The position numbers and the translations under genes are program-made. DNA of 64,000 bases from Antilocapra americana (taxonomy: Eukaryota > Chordata > Mammalia > Artiodactyla > Antilocapridae): NCBI GenBank assembly GCA_007570785.1, contig ML660211.1, positions 3,290,633 through 3,354,632 of the forward strand, read 5' to 3'. Under the pieces are notes generated by a model that did no database searches, was not told where the DNA came from, and worked only from the letters and a program-made list of their open reading frames with translations. Shown in pieces: positions 33,751 through 45,069 of the stretch (its first letter is position 1; every line of letters begins with the position of its first letter).

Positions 33751-36715
33751 TTCTTAAAACTTTAGTCTGTTTTGTTTTGCTTGGGGTGCTCCCCATTTTC
33801 TACTTTCATTCTCTTTCCTCTGCTGGCTCTTCCTCTGCTTCCAAGCACATGATAGAATAGCACTGAGCTGATTCCATCAGCTCATTTATATCCAGTCTCT
33901 TATTCTACCTCTGAGGAGACCTTGTCCAGTCTCAGAGTTTTCAGTTCCAGATACCTATTCACATGTTCCACACAGCCATCTTCAATGCTGACCACGTCTC
34001 AGAGCTTTACATCTTACGCAGTGACCTACTGAACATCTGTGTTTAAAGAATAATCAAATGTAACATGGCCAAAACAAAGTATTCATTCCCCTCAAGACTG
34101 CTTGTAATCCAGTTTCTCCCTGAGGTGTTCTTTCTCAGCTTACAGTACTCCTGATTGTGCAAATCAAAATACAGATATGATAGTATTTAAAAGACTTTTT
34201 CCCAGTTAAAATTAATTGCAGATTATATATATACATATACATATACATATACACATGTAAGTATGATAGTGTATTTATCTATAAAAATCCAATAGTTATA
34301 TTTGCAGAATAAATGTTTTTGTTTAAAAAATATGAAATTTACTGTTTAGCAAGTTATGCTCATTTCTCTATGAATTACAAAATAATTTTAGGTAATTTAA
34401 CCTTATATGGACTGATTTTTATCTTTTTATCAGTACAGAAATATTTAAATAGAAGTGCTATACATTACTGTTTTCAATGATTTAAGAAGGTTTTTAAAAT
34501 TTCCTCCAGGCATTTAAAATTGTTTTTATATCATTCAAGAATATCAGATATATCACCCTTAAGGATATATTATACATTGATAAACTTTTCACTTTTCTTA
34601 TTGCATCAACTAGTGTATAAGGTCTTCAGTAATTTGTTGAGTTATCTTATTACAAGCCAGACATAATTTTTTTAGTTGTATTAAAAGTATCTTGATCTAC
34701 CTTTTAAAGGCAAGATAATAGCATATTCTGAAATCATTTAATTGCTGTTTTATTATTTTGTATTTTTATTGCCACATTTTATGTGTTCTTATGGAATTCT
34801 GTTATCAAGGTCTCTTTTGTTATCTCCTTTATTCAATGTAGAATCATACACGAATACCTTTTCCAGTAAATTTAGACTCAAGTTCATAACTACTGCTACC
34901 TCTCACAATTCTATTAATAATTAAGAAAAGTTTGGACTTAATGCCAGCCTCCTCCTTTACTGGCTAAACAAATAAATCCTATAGCTTGACTTTTTTCTTC
35001 CTAATCAGGTATAATTCTATAAAATTGAGAAATACTCATAATACATATTTTATTGTATAAAAACAAACTTATTAGAACCAAAAAATTCTGTTATGAAGTG
35101 ATGAATTAGAGAGCATTTCCAATGGTGTAATAAACAGGTTTTAATTGGTATTCAGGCAGGAGAAATCAATTGAAATTCTGAGCATGCTTTTCTTTTAATA
35201 ATGAACAGTAAAGCCACAAGCAATGCTTAAAAAAATACACATAAATGATAGGAAAATTTAACAGCTTGGTGTGCCAAACACAATCCCTTGGACTGATGTT
35301 CTGAGGAAGCTGCTGTGAACAGAATCATTCCTCATTAAAAGCTGCAGGTAGAGCACATGTATTTATAAAGTGTTATGAGAATGTTGGCACAAATGATAAT
35401 TCAAAACCAATTGTTTCCAAATGGGGGAAAAAAAACAGTAAAATAAACACACTGACTGTGTTGATACTAATACTAATAAAGTCTATCATTTCAAAAATGA
35501 ATGGTAGTTAATTAGAATAACTCTTCAGAATGAATATGTAAATACACAGATTATAGGCTATTTCATTCCAGCGTTTTGAAATAGTTTGCCCCAACATCCT
35601 AACACCTCACTTATGTATATATACATAGTATGAAACAACACAGCATTACATAAATCATTGATTGATATCAGAGATAATGAATTGCAACATCAAACATAAA
35701 AAAACCACATAAAATAAAAATAAACTTCCCCAACCCCCAAACAAATAAACAAAAGTATTACTTGAAGAAGGCTCTACAAAAAAAGAAAGGAATAAAAAGT
35801 CACACTTAAAATGGATAACAAATACTGGCGCATTTTTGTTGTGTATGAAGTCATATGAACCATATATGAATCACAGAACTTTTCCAATTTGTAAGTAATG
35901 AATAGAATCTAACTAAGTCTCTTGAAATCATTTCATCTCTTACAGTGAAGTTACTTAACCATTTTGAAAATTCTTGTAACTTTCTAGAAAGTAGTAACCA
36001 TCTTAGTAGTATAATTATGTTAGAGGTTTTCTCTGAACAAGAATATTTCAAGGATGCAAATCCGTTTTCCTCTTTGGACAGTACTTTCTTGTTCTCCTCA
36101 CTTTCAGGTTTCCCCCACTCTGCTTCACCTCCTACTCAACATTGTCAAATTTGTCCTCCCTCCCTCTTGACTTCTGGTTTTTGCTTATTTCCAATCAATA
36201 ACTAAAAGTATCCAGGTTCTTATAAAGTATTAGATACATTTCCACAGAATGAATTTATGAAACTGTCTCCAAACACTTTTTTGTTTTTATGTATACATTT
36301 TACTGAACATGTAACCTCAGTTCTAGTCTGGATTTTTTTCAGTTATTTACTTGCAAGTGATTCACATTTCCTGCAGTTTATGTGTATGAAACTATCCTGA
36401 TTACTATTATCAGTTAATAATTGTCTAGTCTTACTGAAAACTTGATATGCAAAGTAGAAGTTAATAATGGTTACTGAATTTAAAACTCATAAAGTATATG
36501 TCTATGTCCTTTGAAGTGATAGCATTTAAAAACTTTTCAGATATCTGTGCATACAATGACAGAGTGTTCTCAAAAGATGTTTCTGTTTTTTATACCATAG
36601 AAAAATTCTGATTCAATGTAGCTCTTTATACTTAAGCATGGGATCCCAGGAGAAAACTGTATTTTATAATATTTATTCATACTTTCAGTTAATCATTCAG
36701 CAAATATCTATAATA
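33751..36715. other. AT-rich intergenic stretch, no gene seen
   Basis: It contains a (TATACA)n-like run at about 34227-34256. The segment 35150-35370 is non-repetitive and slightly less AT-rich. Opposed frames at 35851-36205 have no domain. Confidence 0.55.
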
Positions 36716-38336
36716 AAGGACAGAGTTGGTATGAACCTAATGGAAGCAGAAGATATTAAGAAGAGGTGGCAAGAATACATAGTAGAAATATACAAAAAAG
36801 ATCTTCATGACCCCGGTAACCACAAAGGTGTGATCACTAGAGCCAGACTTCCTAGAATGCGAAGTCAAGTTGGCCTTAGGAAGCATCACTATGAATAAAG
36901 TTAGTGGAGATGATGAAATTCCAATTGAGCTCTTTCAAATCCTAAAAAGATGATGCTGTGAAAGTGCTGCCCTCAATATGCCAGCAAATTTGAAAAACTC
37001 AGCAGTGGCCACAGGACTGAGAAAAGTCAGTTTTCATTCCAATCCCAGATAGGCAATGCCAAAGAATGACCGAATTACTGCACAATTGCACTCATCTCAC
37101 ACACTAGCAAAGTAATGCTCAAAATGCTCCAAGCCAGATTTTAACAGTACATGAACCATGAACTTCCAGATGTTCAAGCTGGATTTAGATAAGGCAGAAA
37201 ACCAGAGATCAAATTGCCAACATCTTTTGCATCATAGAAAATGCAACAGAGTTCCATAAAAACATCTACTCTGCTTTATTGACTCTGCCAAAGCCTTTGA
37301 CAGTGAGGATCACAACAAAATGTGGAAAATTGGGAATACTAAACCACCTTACCTGCCTCCTGAGAAATTTGTATGCAGGTCAGGAAGCAACAGTTAGAAC
37401 TGGACATGGAACAACAGACTGGTTCCAAATAGGAAAAGGAGTACCTCAAGGCTGTATATTGTCACTCTGCTTATTTAACTTAGATGCAGAGTACATGCAA
37501 AATGCTGGGCTGGATGAAGCACAAGCTAGAATCAAGATTGCCAGGAGAAATATCAATAACCTCAGATATGCAGATGATGACACACTTATGGCTGAAAGCG
37601 AAGAACTAAACAGTCTCTTAATGAAAGTGAAAGAGGAGAGTGAAAAATTCGGCTTAAAACTCAACATTCAGGAAACTCAGATCATGACATCTGGTCCCAT
37701 CACCTCATGACAAGTAGATGGAGAAACAGCGGAAACAGTGAGAGACTTTATTTTTTGGCAGGGGTCCAAAATCACTGCAGATGGTGGCTGCAACCATGAA
37801 ATTAAAAGATGCTTGCTCCTTGGAAGAAAAGCTGTGACCAACCTAGACAGCATATTAAAAAGCAGAGACATTACTTTACCAACAGAGGTCCATCTAGTGA
37901 GAGCTATATTTTTTCCAGTAGTCATGTATGGGTGTGAGAGTTGGACTAAAAAGAAAGCTGAGCACTGAAGAATTGATGCTTTTGAATTGTGGTGTTGGAG
38001 AAGATTCTTGAGAGTCCCTTGGCCTGTAAGGACATCCAATCAGTCAATCCTAAAGGCAATCAGTCCTGAATATTCATTGGAAGGGCTGATGCTAAAGCTG
38101 AAACTCCAAGACTGGCCACCTGAGGTGAAGAACTGACTCACTGGAAAAGACCCTGATACTGGGAAAGATTGAAAGCAGAATGGGACGACAGAGGATAAGA
38201 CGGTTGGATGGCATCACTGACTCAATGGACACGAGTTTTAGAAGCTCTGGGAGTTGGTGATGGACAGGGAAGCCTGGCGTGCTGCAGTCCATAGGGTTGC
38301 AGAAGGTCAGACATTACTGAGTGACTGAACTGAACA
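36716..38336 (+). mobile_element. BovB LINE, 5'-truncated, plus strand
   Basis: It begins at aaaggacagagttggtatga, just before the linker to the RT, and runs to the BovB terminus (gagtgactgaactgaac). It is the longest plus-strand BovB here at 1.62 kb. Upstream ORF parts are at 36638-36898 in one frame (AEDIKKRWQEYIVEIYKKDL) and then shift frame. The C-terminal region at 37738-37968 is in frame with VRAIFFPVVMYGCESWTKKK. It has multiple indels and stops. Confidence 0.93.
37279..37710 (+). pseudogene. BovB ORF remnant: RT motif B-C region
   Basis: A 143-codon frame with LRNLYAGQEATVRTGHGTTD, GVPQGCILSLCLFNLDAEY and LRYADDDTLMAESEELNSLL. The YADD box is intact, although the usual SPCL reads SLCL. 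Motif A is damaged: the frame starts at MTLPKPLTVRITTKCG, a frameshifted version of the YAKAFD...HNKLW block. It is not translatable as a whole. Confidence 0.87.
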
Positions 38337-39414
38337 TAAAATTCATTAATATATGCAGAAGAATCTAATGATTATAAATGGTGTGAAGACTTTATAATAT
38401 ATACACTTTAATTTCTCTTTGAATTATTTTTGTTTAATCATTTACAATTTGTGTTTGCTGTGAGATATTCTTGCTTTACCTTTGGCTCAAACTATCTTGA
38501 TTTTAAATCAGTTTCATTCCGTTTGCTCATTAGGACAAGATTTGTCAATTGTATACCCATTTTCCCCTACAGAGTTTCATTTGAGGAGTGGGTGATACAT
38601 TATGTTCCCTAAAACACAGCTTTATTTTGGCTCATTAATAAGTTTAACAACTATTGAGTTTGAGAGTTAGAGGTTTTTAATGGGTACCCTTGGTCAATGT
38701 ATGGATTTGATTCATGACATAGCTTATGTCTCTGGAGGATGTGTTGAATAAAGTAAGTCATACAATTCAATTAGTCTGAACACTTTCCTGAATAAAAGTG
38801 TCTTTTCTCTCTCCTGAGGTTTTCTGTGTCAAATGGAAATAGAAAGAGAACATGCGTACCCCATCTTCCCTAATCATAAGTGTTACCTCATGTCTAATCT
38901 GGGTGAGAGTCTCCTGCAGTGTTGGAGTTCTCTCTGCGTAAGACAACAAAGGCTGAAATTTCTAAGAAATTGGAAGAAGAGGAAACAAAAACATTTTTAG
39001 TATATATTGCTTAAAAATTTAATAGACTGTGGTTTTTGTGAGTTGAAACTCCTTTGTCAAACAAATAAATTCAGTTTCAAAATGAGTTGGAATTTAATGT
39101 TAATAACCATATTACCATTGAACATACATGGAACTACTACTAAGAACACTATAAAATTCAGTACAGTTCTCATTAATGGTTTTCATTCCTAATCCTAGTT
39201 AAAAGTACGGGAATGTACTTGCAAGTGTTTCTTATAATAGAAAAAATGGTTCAGAAAAGGAACACTGATTGATGAACTCAATTTTGTAGCTCCTTAAACA
39301 TCTTGTAAGCACAAGCATCCATTGACTTTGATATGATCCTTGGATGAACAGGAAGTAGAGTTCCAAACTTGCTAGTGAATTTTCAGTAAAATAACTTTAA
39401 GAGGTATAATCCTA
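38337..39414. other. AT-rich intergenic stretch, no gene seen
   Basis: No repeat, RNA or coding signal recognised. Confidence 0.55.
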
Positions 39415-39505
39415 ATTCTTTCTTAGCTGTATAAACTTTGGAAAGATAAATGACATTACTGATCCTTAGTTTCCTCACCTGGTAAAGGGAATTATGTGAA
39501 TACTT
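39415..39505 (+). repeat. MIR SINE fragment, plus strand
   Basis: The segment tcttagctgtataaactttg followed by ccttagtttcctcacctggt matches the conserved MIR core and its 3' flank (cctcagtttcctcatctg in the family). It is about 90 bases long, old and diverged. Confidence 0.6.
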
Positions 39506-39737
39506 GACGTAGAATATTTTCACAAGAATTTTTGTCAACTGATTTATTTTGGGAGCCATATATTTTGTTCTGGACCATTATTTTGTTTTTCAATTGTTGT
39601 TAATTATATTAATATTCCCTGTCATCTAATTTGCTTCCTTTGTATAGGCTTCATTCTCCCTTATGAATCTATTCATTGTTAATAAGTTATTTATGATCTG
39701 GCTTTGACAGGCTACATTTTCTTCCTTTGTTTTTCTC

Positions 39738-40490
39738 TCCCAGTTTTATTGAGATTTAAGTAGCATACAGTACTAGATAAGTTTAAAGTGTGTAGCATAA
39801 TGATTTTGATTTTCATGTATCATGAAGTGATTATCACAAGTTTAAAAAAATTCATAATCCGACATGATATAAATATAAAGAAATAGAAAAAAATGTCTTC
39901 TTGTGATGAGAACTCTCAGGATTTACTCTTGACATTCATATGTAACATACAGCAGTTCTAATTACATTCATCAAGTTGTATGTTACATCTCTAGTATTTA
40001 TTCATCTTATAACTGGAAGGTTGTACATTTCAACTGCTTGAACCCTATTCTCCCCTCTCCTGACATCCCCACCTCTGGTGACCATAAGTCTTATCTCTGT
40101 CCTATGAGTCTGTTTGTCTGTTGGCTTTTGACCTACAGCATTATGTTAATTCTTGTTACACAACATAATGATTTGATATTTGTATAAATTTCAAACTGAT
40201 CAGCAAAATAAGATATATCGCCATGCAAAAATATTAGATATTACATAGTTATTGACTATATTCCCCACACTGTACATTTCATGACTCATTTGTTTTGCAA
40301 CTACACGTTTGTACTTTTTAATCTCTCACATCTTCCCCTTTCATTCCTTCTCCCTTCTGTCAACCACCTGTTTGTTCTCTGTATTTAAAACTTTATTTCT
40401 GTTAACATTTGCTCATTTCTTTTCCTTCAGATTCCACATAGAAGTGAAATCATGCAGAATTTGTCTTTCACTATCTAAGACTAAATCCTT
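39738..40490 (-). mobile_element. Old L1 3'UTR pieces, minus strand
   Basis: Antisense L1 3'UTR text: attgagatttaagtagcata, gttgtatgttacatctctag, ggttgtacatttcaactgct. A second, similar 3'UTR-like unit begins at about 40131 (cataatgatttgatatttgt, ccattcctt-like T/C tracts, attccacatagaagtgaaat). There are therefore either two L1 ends in tandem or one with a repeated 3'UTR. No ORF survives. Confidence 0.7.
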
Positions 40491-41231
40491 TTTCATCTTG
40501 CCTTTGTGGGTTACATTTTTGTTATTTAGCCAAATAAAACCATGTTTGTCATTTCCATCCTATCAGTTGGGGCCATTGTAGAGTAGTTACAGATAGCTTG
40601 GAGAGCACTCAGTATTTTGGGGAAATCCTTCCCAAATCTCCAATTATTGAAGTTCTCTGAAGAATGTTCTAGAAGCCCTGGTTCTGCTCTTTATCCATTT
40701 CCCGAACCTTCATTTTCTCCCTAAACTATTGCTGACATCTGTGTATACTACCATAATTAAATAAGTATTAACTCCAAAATGATAATGCAATGTAAATGGT
40801 CAATTTTATCCCTCACCTGATTCAGACTCAATGTATTTACCTGACTGTATCATTTACCAAATCTTAGAGCAACACTTCCTGATTTGTCATAAGTTTCCAT
40901 GTCACCTAGGTGGTAACTCGCATGTACCGGCCACATAAACATACATTTATGGCATTTTTCCAGCCCAGGCACTCCCAGATTTGAGAGTATTTGTTGGTTT
41001 GACTTGTTCCCACTGTGAAAGCAGAAGAGAAGGAATGAAGGAAGCAAGGTCTGTTGACGGCTGGATACAGAATTGTATGGTGATGTTTTCCCTTCATTCT
41101 GTTAGTCAAAGCCAACTCTCAGACTTGAGTCTAGGTTTAAGAAATGGGGGAAAGAATTCACCTTAGATGGAAAAATCTGCAGATGTTACACTGAAAAAGA
41201 CTGTAGATATAGAAAGTGTTACCAACCCTTT
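40491..41231. other. Intergenic DNA, nothing recognised
   Basis: Overlapping opposed frames at 40850-41166 lack any domain. No repeat recognised. Confidence 0.5.
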
Positions 41232-41452
41232 TGACTTCCCAAGTGACTCAGTGGTAAAGAATTGACCTACCAATGCAGGAGACATGGGTTCCATCCCTGG
41301 GTCAAAAGGATCCCATGGAGAAAGAAACGGCAGCCCACTCCAGCATTCTTGCCCGGGAAACCCCATGGACAGAGGAGCCTGGTGGGCTACAGTCCACGGA
41401 GTCAGAAAAGAGTTGGACACGACTTAGTGACTAAACAACAAAAACAACTGAT
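41232..41452 (+). mobile_element. Bov-tA SINE, nearly complete, plus strand
   Basis: Head (gacttcccaagtgactcagt), body (cccatggacagaggagcctg, gggctacagtccacggagtc), end (gttggacacgacttagtgac) and an AACAACAAAAAC tail are all present. An internal GGTCAAAAGGATCCC replaces the usual GGTCGGGAAGATCCC. Confidence 0.93.
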
Positions 41453-41459
41453 CCTTCTG

Positions 41460-41900
41460 TGCTTCTTGTGGGGTGTCACTCAGTTTGAAGCAACAGAATA
41501 AGACCAAGTTGGGTTCAGAAGGGAAGGAAAGTTTGTTCTCTGCTCAGAGAATGGACTGGTGTGAGCTCTTCTCTAGAGTACAAGCTCTCTGCACAGGCTG
41601 TGTGTGGGGCTACCTACTAGGGATCTCTGGGAGGGCGGGGGGGGGGGGGGTTCTCTTGGCGCTGGCACAGTTGCCCTGAGCCCAGCCCGTATGGAGCACT
41701 GGGAGTGGTGTCTCTGCCCATAGTGCTGCCACCATCTTGGATACACGTCGCCACGAGTGTCACGCGCAGCATATGCGTGCAGTCCTGAGCACAGGAGCTG
41801 AAACAGCAATTTGGCACCAGGAACTCTGAAAGGCTCGATGGAAGGCCTCTGCACAGCCTCCTGTGAGCAGCGGAAACTAGACTAAGAACAAAGGAAAACA
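41460..41900 (-). mobile_element. GC-rich block, possible retroviral LTR
   Basis: The block stands out by GC content, several retained CpGs (41745-41850) and a 14-base G-run (41637-41650). On the minus strand it reads a ccaagatggtggcagca block, gcctgtgcagagagcttgta, then ctctgagcagagaacaaact, where a polyadenylation signal may be degraded, and ttccttcccttctgaaccc. This resembles the U3-R-U5 order of an ERV LTR, but I cannot fix the ends. Four overlapping frames on both strands (41473-41901) are best read as CpG-rich chance frames. Confidence 0.4.
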
Positions 41901-42839
41901 AAAGGGTTCCTCTTTATTACCAAGTTTCTATCTTTGTTTCCTAGGAATTGTTAATTGCCTTTGCTAGTGACAAATGCGGTATAATTGTAGATTTTTTTTT
42001 TTTTTGGTATATAATCTACAGTTGCAAATAATCTTGCAGTTGTAACTACAGATAATAAGCAAATGCTATTTTGTTGATTCTTGGGTAGTTGTGTTTATGA
42101 GCGGGCTAATCTCTTATCCTTATGGGATGGGAGGACTCTGTAATACCTATTTTGTTAATAAAGGTAAGCCGACAATTAGATTTTATCATATCCTCATCTT
42201 CCTCTGCAGGACAATTACTAATTACTCCTAATTTCTCTTGTCAGAAAGTTGTGAGACATCTTGAAAACCTCTTTCAAACACATCCTCTGTTTCCAGTCAA
42301 TCGAAATCCTAATTCCTACAAATTCTACACCAGTGCTTCTGACACTCTATTGCTACCCAATTTTTCCAAGATATCATTATTATTTCCCTTTATTACTGTA
42401 AATTAAGTGCATGCTAGCTGGTCTTTGATCATTCTGTTTTATCCCAATCCCAAATCACAGTGAGCCAGAGATTCAATATACATCTTGTGGTCATCTTCTG
42501 CTGAAATGCTCTTCAGTGAATTGTTATTAACTTTAGAATAAAGACCAGACAAAATTCCCCACCAAACTTGAGTGAATAATACATGATATGACTGCTTTGT
42601 AATTCTGAAACGTTTTTTAGTTCTTTTCCATTTTCTAGACATCTCAATCATATTCACCATATTTCAGTTTTTGAAAGGAACCATTTTTCCCTTAAGATGA
42701 TTTTTGCATTCGTTCATTGTTCCTTCTTCCCTTGCAATCCAGTTTAAATTCCATGTGTGTGTATTTTTTTCATTCTCCAAAAGGTTTTTTTCTGTCACTA
42801 CGTTTATACTTTGTCTCTCTTTCCAACTCTTTTCACATT
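41901..42839. other. AT-rich intergenic stretch, no gene seen
   Basis: A T-run at about 41991-42005. Otherwise nothing recognised. Confidence 0.55.
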
Positions 42840-42932
42840 CTTTGAGTGTCATGTTCATCTCTGACTCTGCTGTGTTTAGGCACAATCCCTGGCATATATT
42901 AGCTGCTAAATTAATTTGATTGTTATTGAATA
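42840..42932 (+). repeat. LINE2 (L2) 3'-end fragment, plus strand
   Basis: The segments catgttcatctctgactctg and ggcacaatccctggcatata, followed by gctgctaaattaatttgatt, track the L2 3' terminus in sense orientation. Weak and old. Confidence 0.55.
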
Positions 42933-44584
42933 GAGGTATTAAGCAATTATCTCTTAAAAGTAATTTTGTGTATATTTGCTAGTTGCTCAGAAAAGCAATC
43001 AAGCAGGGTTTGGGGTTTGTTGTTTTTTTTTTGGTCATTGTCTGGTTTCTCTGCATTTCTTGGCAGAGCCTTCTATAAAAGACACATGTTTAAATTTTAG
43101 CCTAGAGGACCTAGAAAAATAGAATACCTTACTTTCTGATATAATGGTGAAAGGATCTGTCTTTTTAATACACTCTTTATGTCCCCTTTTATTTCAGGAG
43201 GCCTCTGGGCATGGGATATTATATTTCTTTATAGTTTCTTTATATATCTACATAGTGATCTTAATACTGTAAAATTTAATTTAATTTTACCTTCCATAAA
43301 ACTCTAAGTTGATGTTATACAACAGAAATCTCGTTTGAGTGGTTAGGAATATTTTACTTGTTGCTTGTGATATTACTATAGAAAAAAAGTAAGGAATGAG
43401 AGGTGTGTATCCAGATTTCACATCCTTCAAGAAATTTTAGGAAGCTTGTTATCTTCAACTGCTCTATCAGCAAGTGTTTTAAATTGGATTCTGTATAACT
43501 ATAATTGGGGACATCTATAATATAAAAGTGTTATAGATATTTCAAGCTTTCTTCTGTTATTCCCTCATCCATCTCTCTTTTTTTTTTCAAACAATAAAAA
43601 CCAATCTTCCTGCAGGCACTTCTACATTAAATTATATCCTATCTTGTTTACTATGTATATCTTAAAATAGCAAATTTGAAATCATAAGCATTTTAATATA
43701 TAGGGACACCATCAGCTGTGTTACAGAATTGTCTTAAAAATTTTTTTTTATGTCTGATGTTAGGCTAAATGTTCCATAGCCATTGTACTCAGTCACAACT
43801 GAGATGGAGGAACAGAGATGGAGAGCAGGTCTGCTGCCCTAAGGTACTGATTAAAATGAGTTTATAGTGTTTAACCAAAGTGAACCCGTATCTTTTTAAA
43901 TGTCCAGAGAAATCAAATGAATATTAGAAATGAGGAAGGTAAGCTAAAATAAATTGATTTATTTTATTTTTATATTAAAAAAATCATATTGTGTGTGTGT
44001 GTTATCACAATGAGGAGTAATTAAATTATCTAGTCATATGGCCCTACATTTGCCTAAATTTTTTGATAATATTTCTTTTGATATTGACTTTGAGTTTGAC
44101 GTATGTGCCAGATTGGATTTAATTCTTTATAATTGTAACCCTTTTTATTGTTGCTGGAGGTATGGGACTGTGTGTGTTTTTCTGTGTATATATGTGTGAT
44201 CAAGACAGAATTGAGGTGGAGATTTTAAAAGTACCATGTTTTTCATCATTAGCTTCATGTGATTTTTTAAAAAAGTAATTGTTCCTATTAATAGGTACTT
44301 GCCATCATTTACAATGTCAAAAAAAAAGTGTCAAAGGAACTAAAATATTTCAAGAGGTAATTTCTATCTTGCCAGTGTCAAGGGGTGCAAAATATATTTA
44401 CTGCATCTCAGGCGCATTTGTGTGAGCTAAAAATTGTTTCTCTGAGACTTCAATGAGTTCTTTTAAAAAAAATTAAGAAGGACTTTTAACATTGCTTTGT
44501 AAAAAAATTACAGTACAAATGAAGTAAGAAAAGTATGCAATCTTAAAAGAAACAACACATAGAATTTAAAATTAGTAGTAAATT
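42933..44584. other. AT-rich intergenic stretch, no gene seen
   Basis: Contains poly-T tracts (about 43022-43032 and 43578-43587) and a short (TG)n at about 43990. No repeat family or gene recognised. Confidence 0.55.
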
Positions 44585-45069
44585 ATACAATTAATTTATT
44601 TTTATTAAAATATAGTTGATTTTCTTTTCTTTATTTTAAATTTATTTATTTTAATTGAAAGCTAATTACTTTACAATATTGTAGTGGGTTTTGCCATACA
44701 TTGACATGAATAAGCAATGTGTACATGTGTTCCCCATCCTGAAATCCCCTCCCACCTCCCACCTCATCCCATCCCTCAGAGTCATCCCAGTGCACCAGCT
44801 CTGAGCATCCTGTCTCATGCATAGAACCTGGACTGGCAATCTGTTTCACATATGATAACATACATGCCTCAACGCCACTCTCTCAAATGATCCCACCCTC
44901 GCCTTCTCCCAAAGAGTCCAAAGGACTGTTCTGTACATCTGTGTCTCTTTTGCTGTCTCACATATAGGGTCATCATTACGATCTTTCTAAATCCCATATA
45001 TATGCGTTAGTATACTGTATGGTGTTTTTCTTTCTGGCTTATTTCACTCTGTATAATAGGCTCCAGTTT

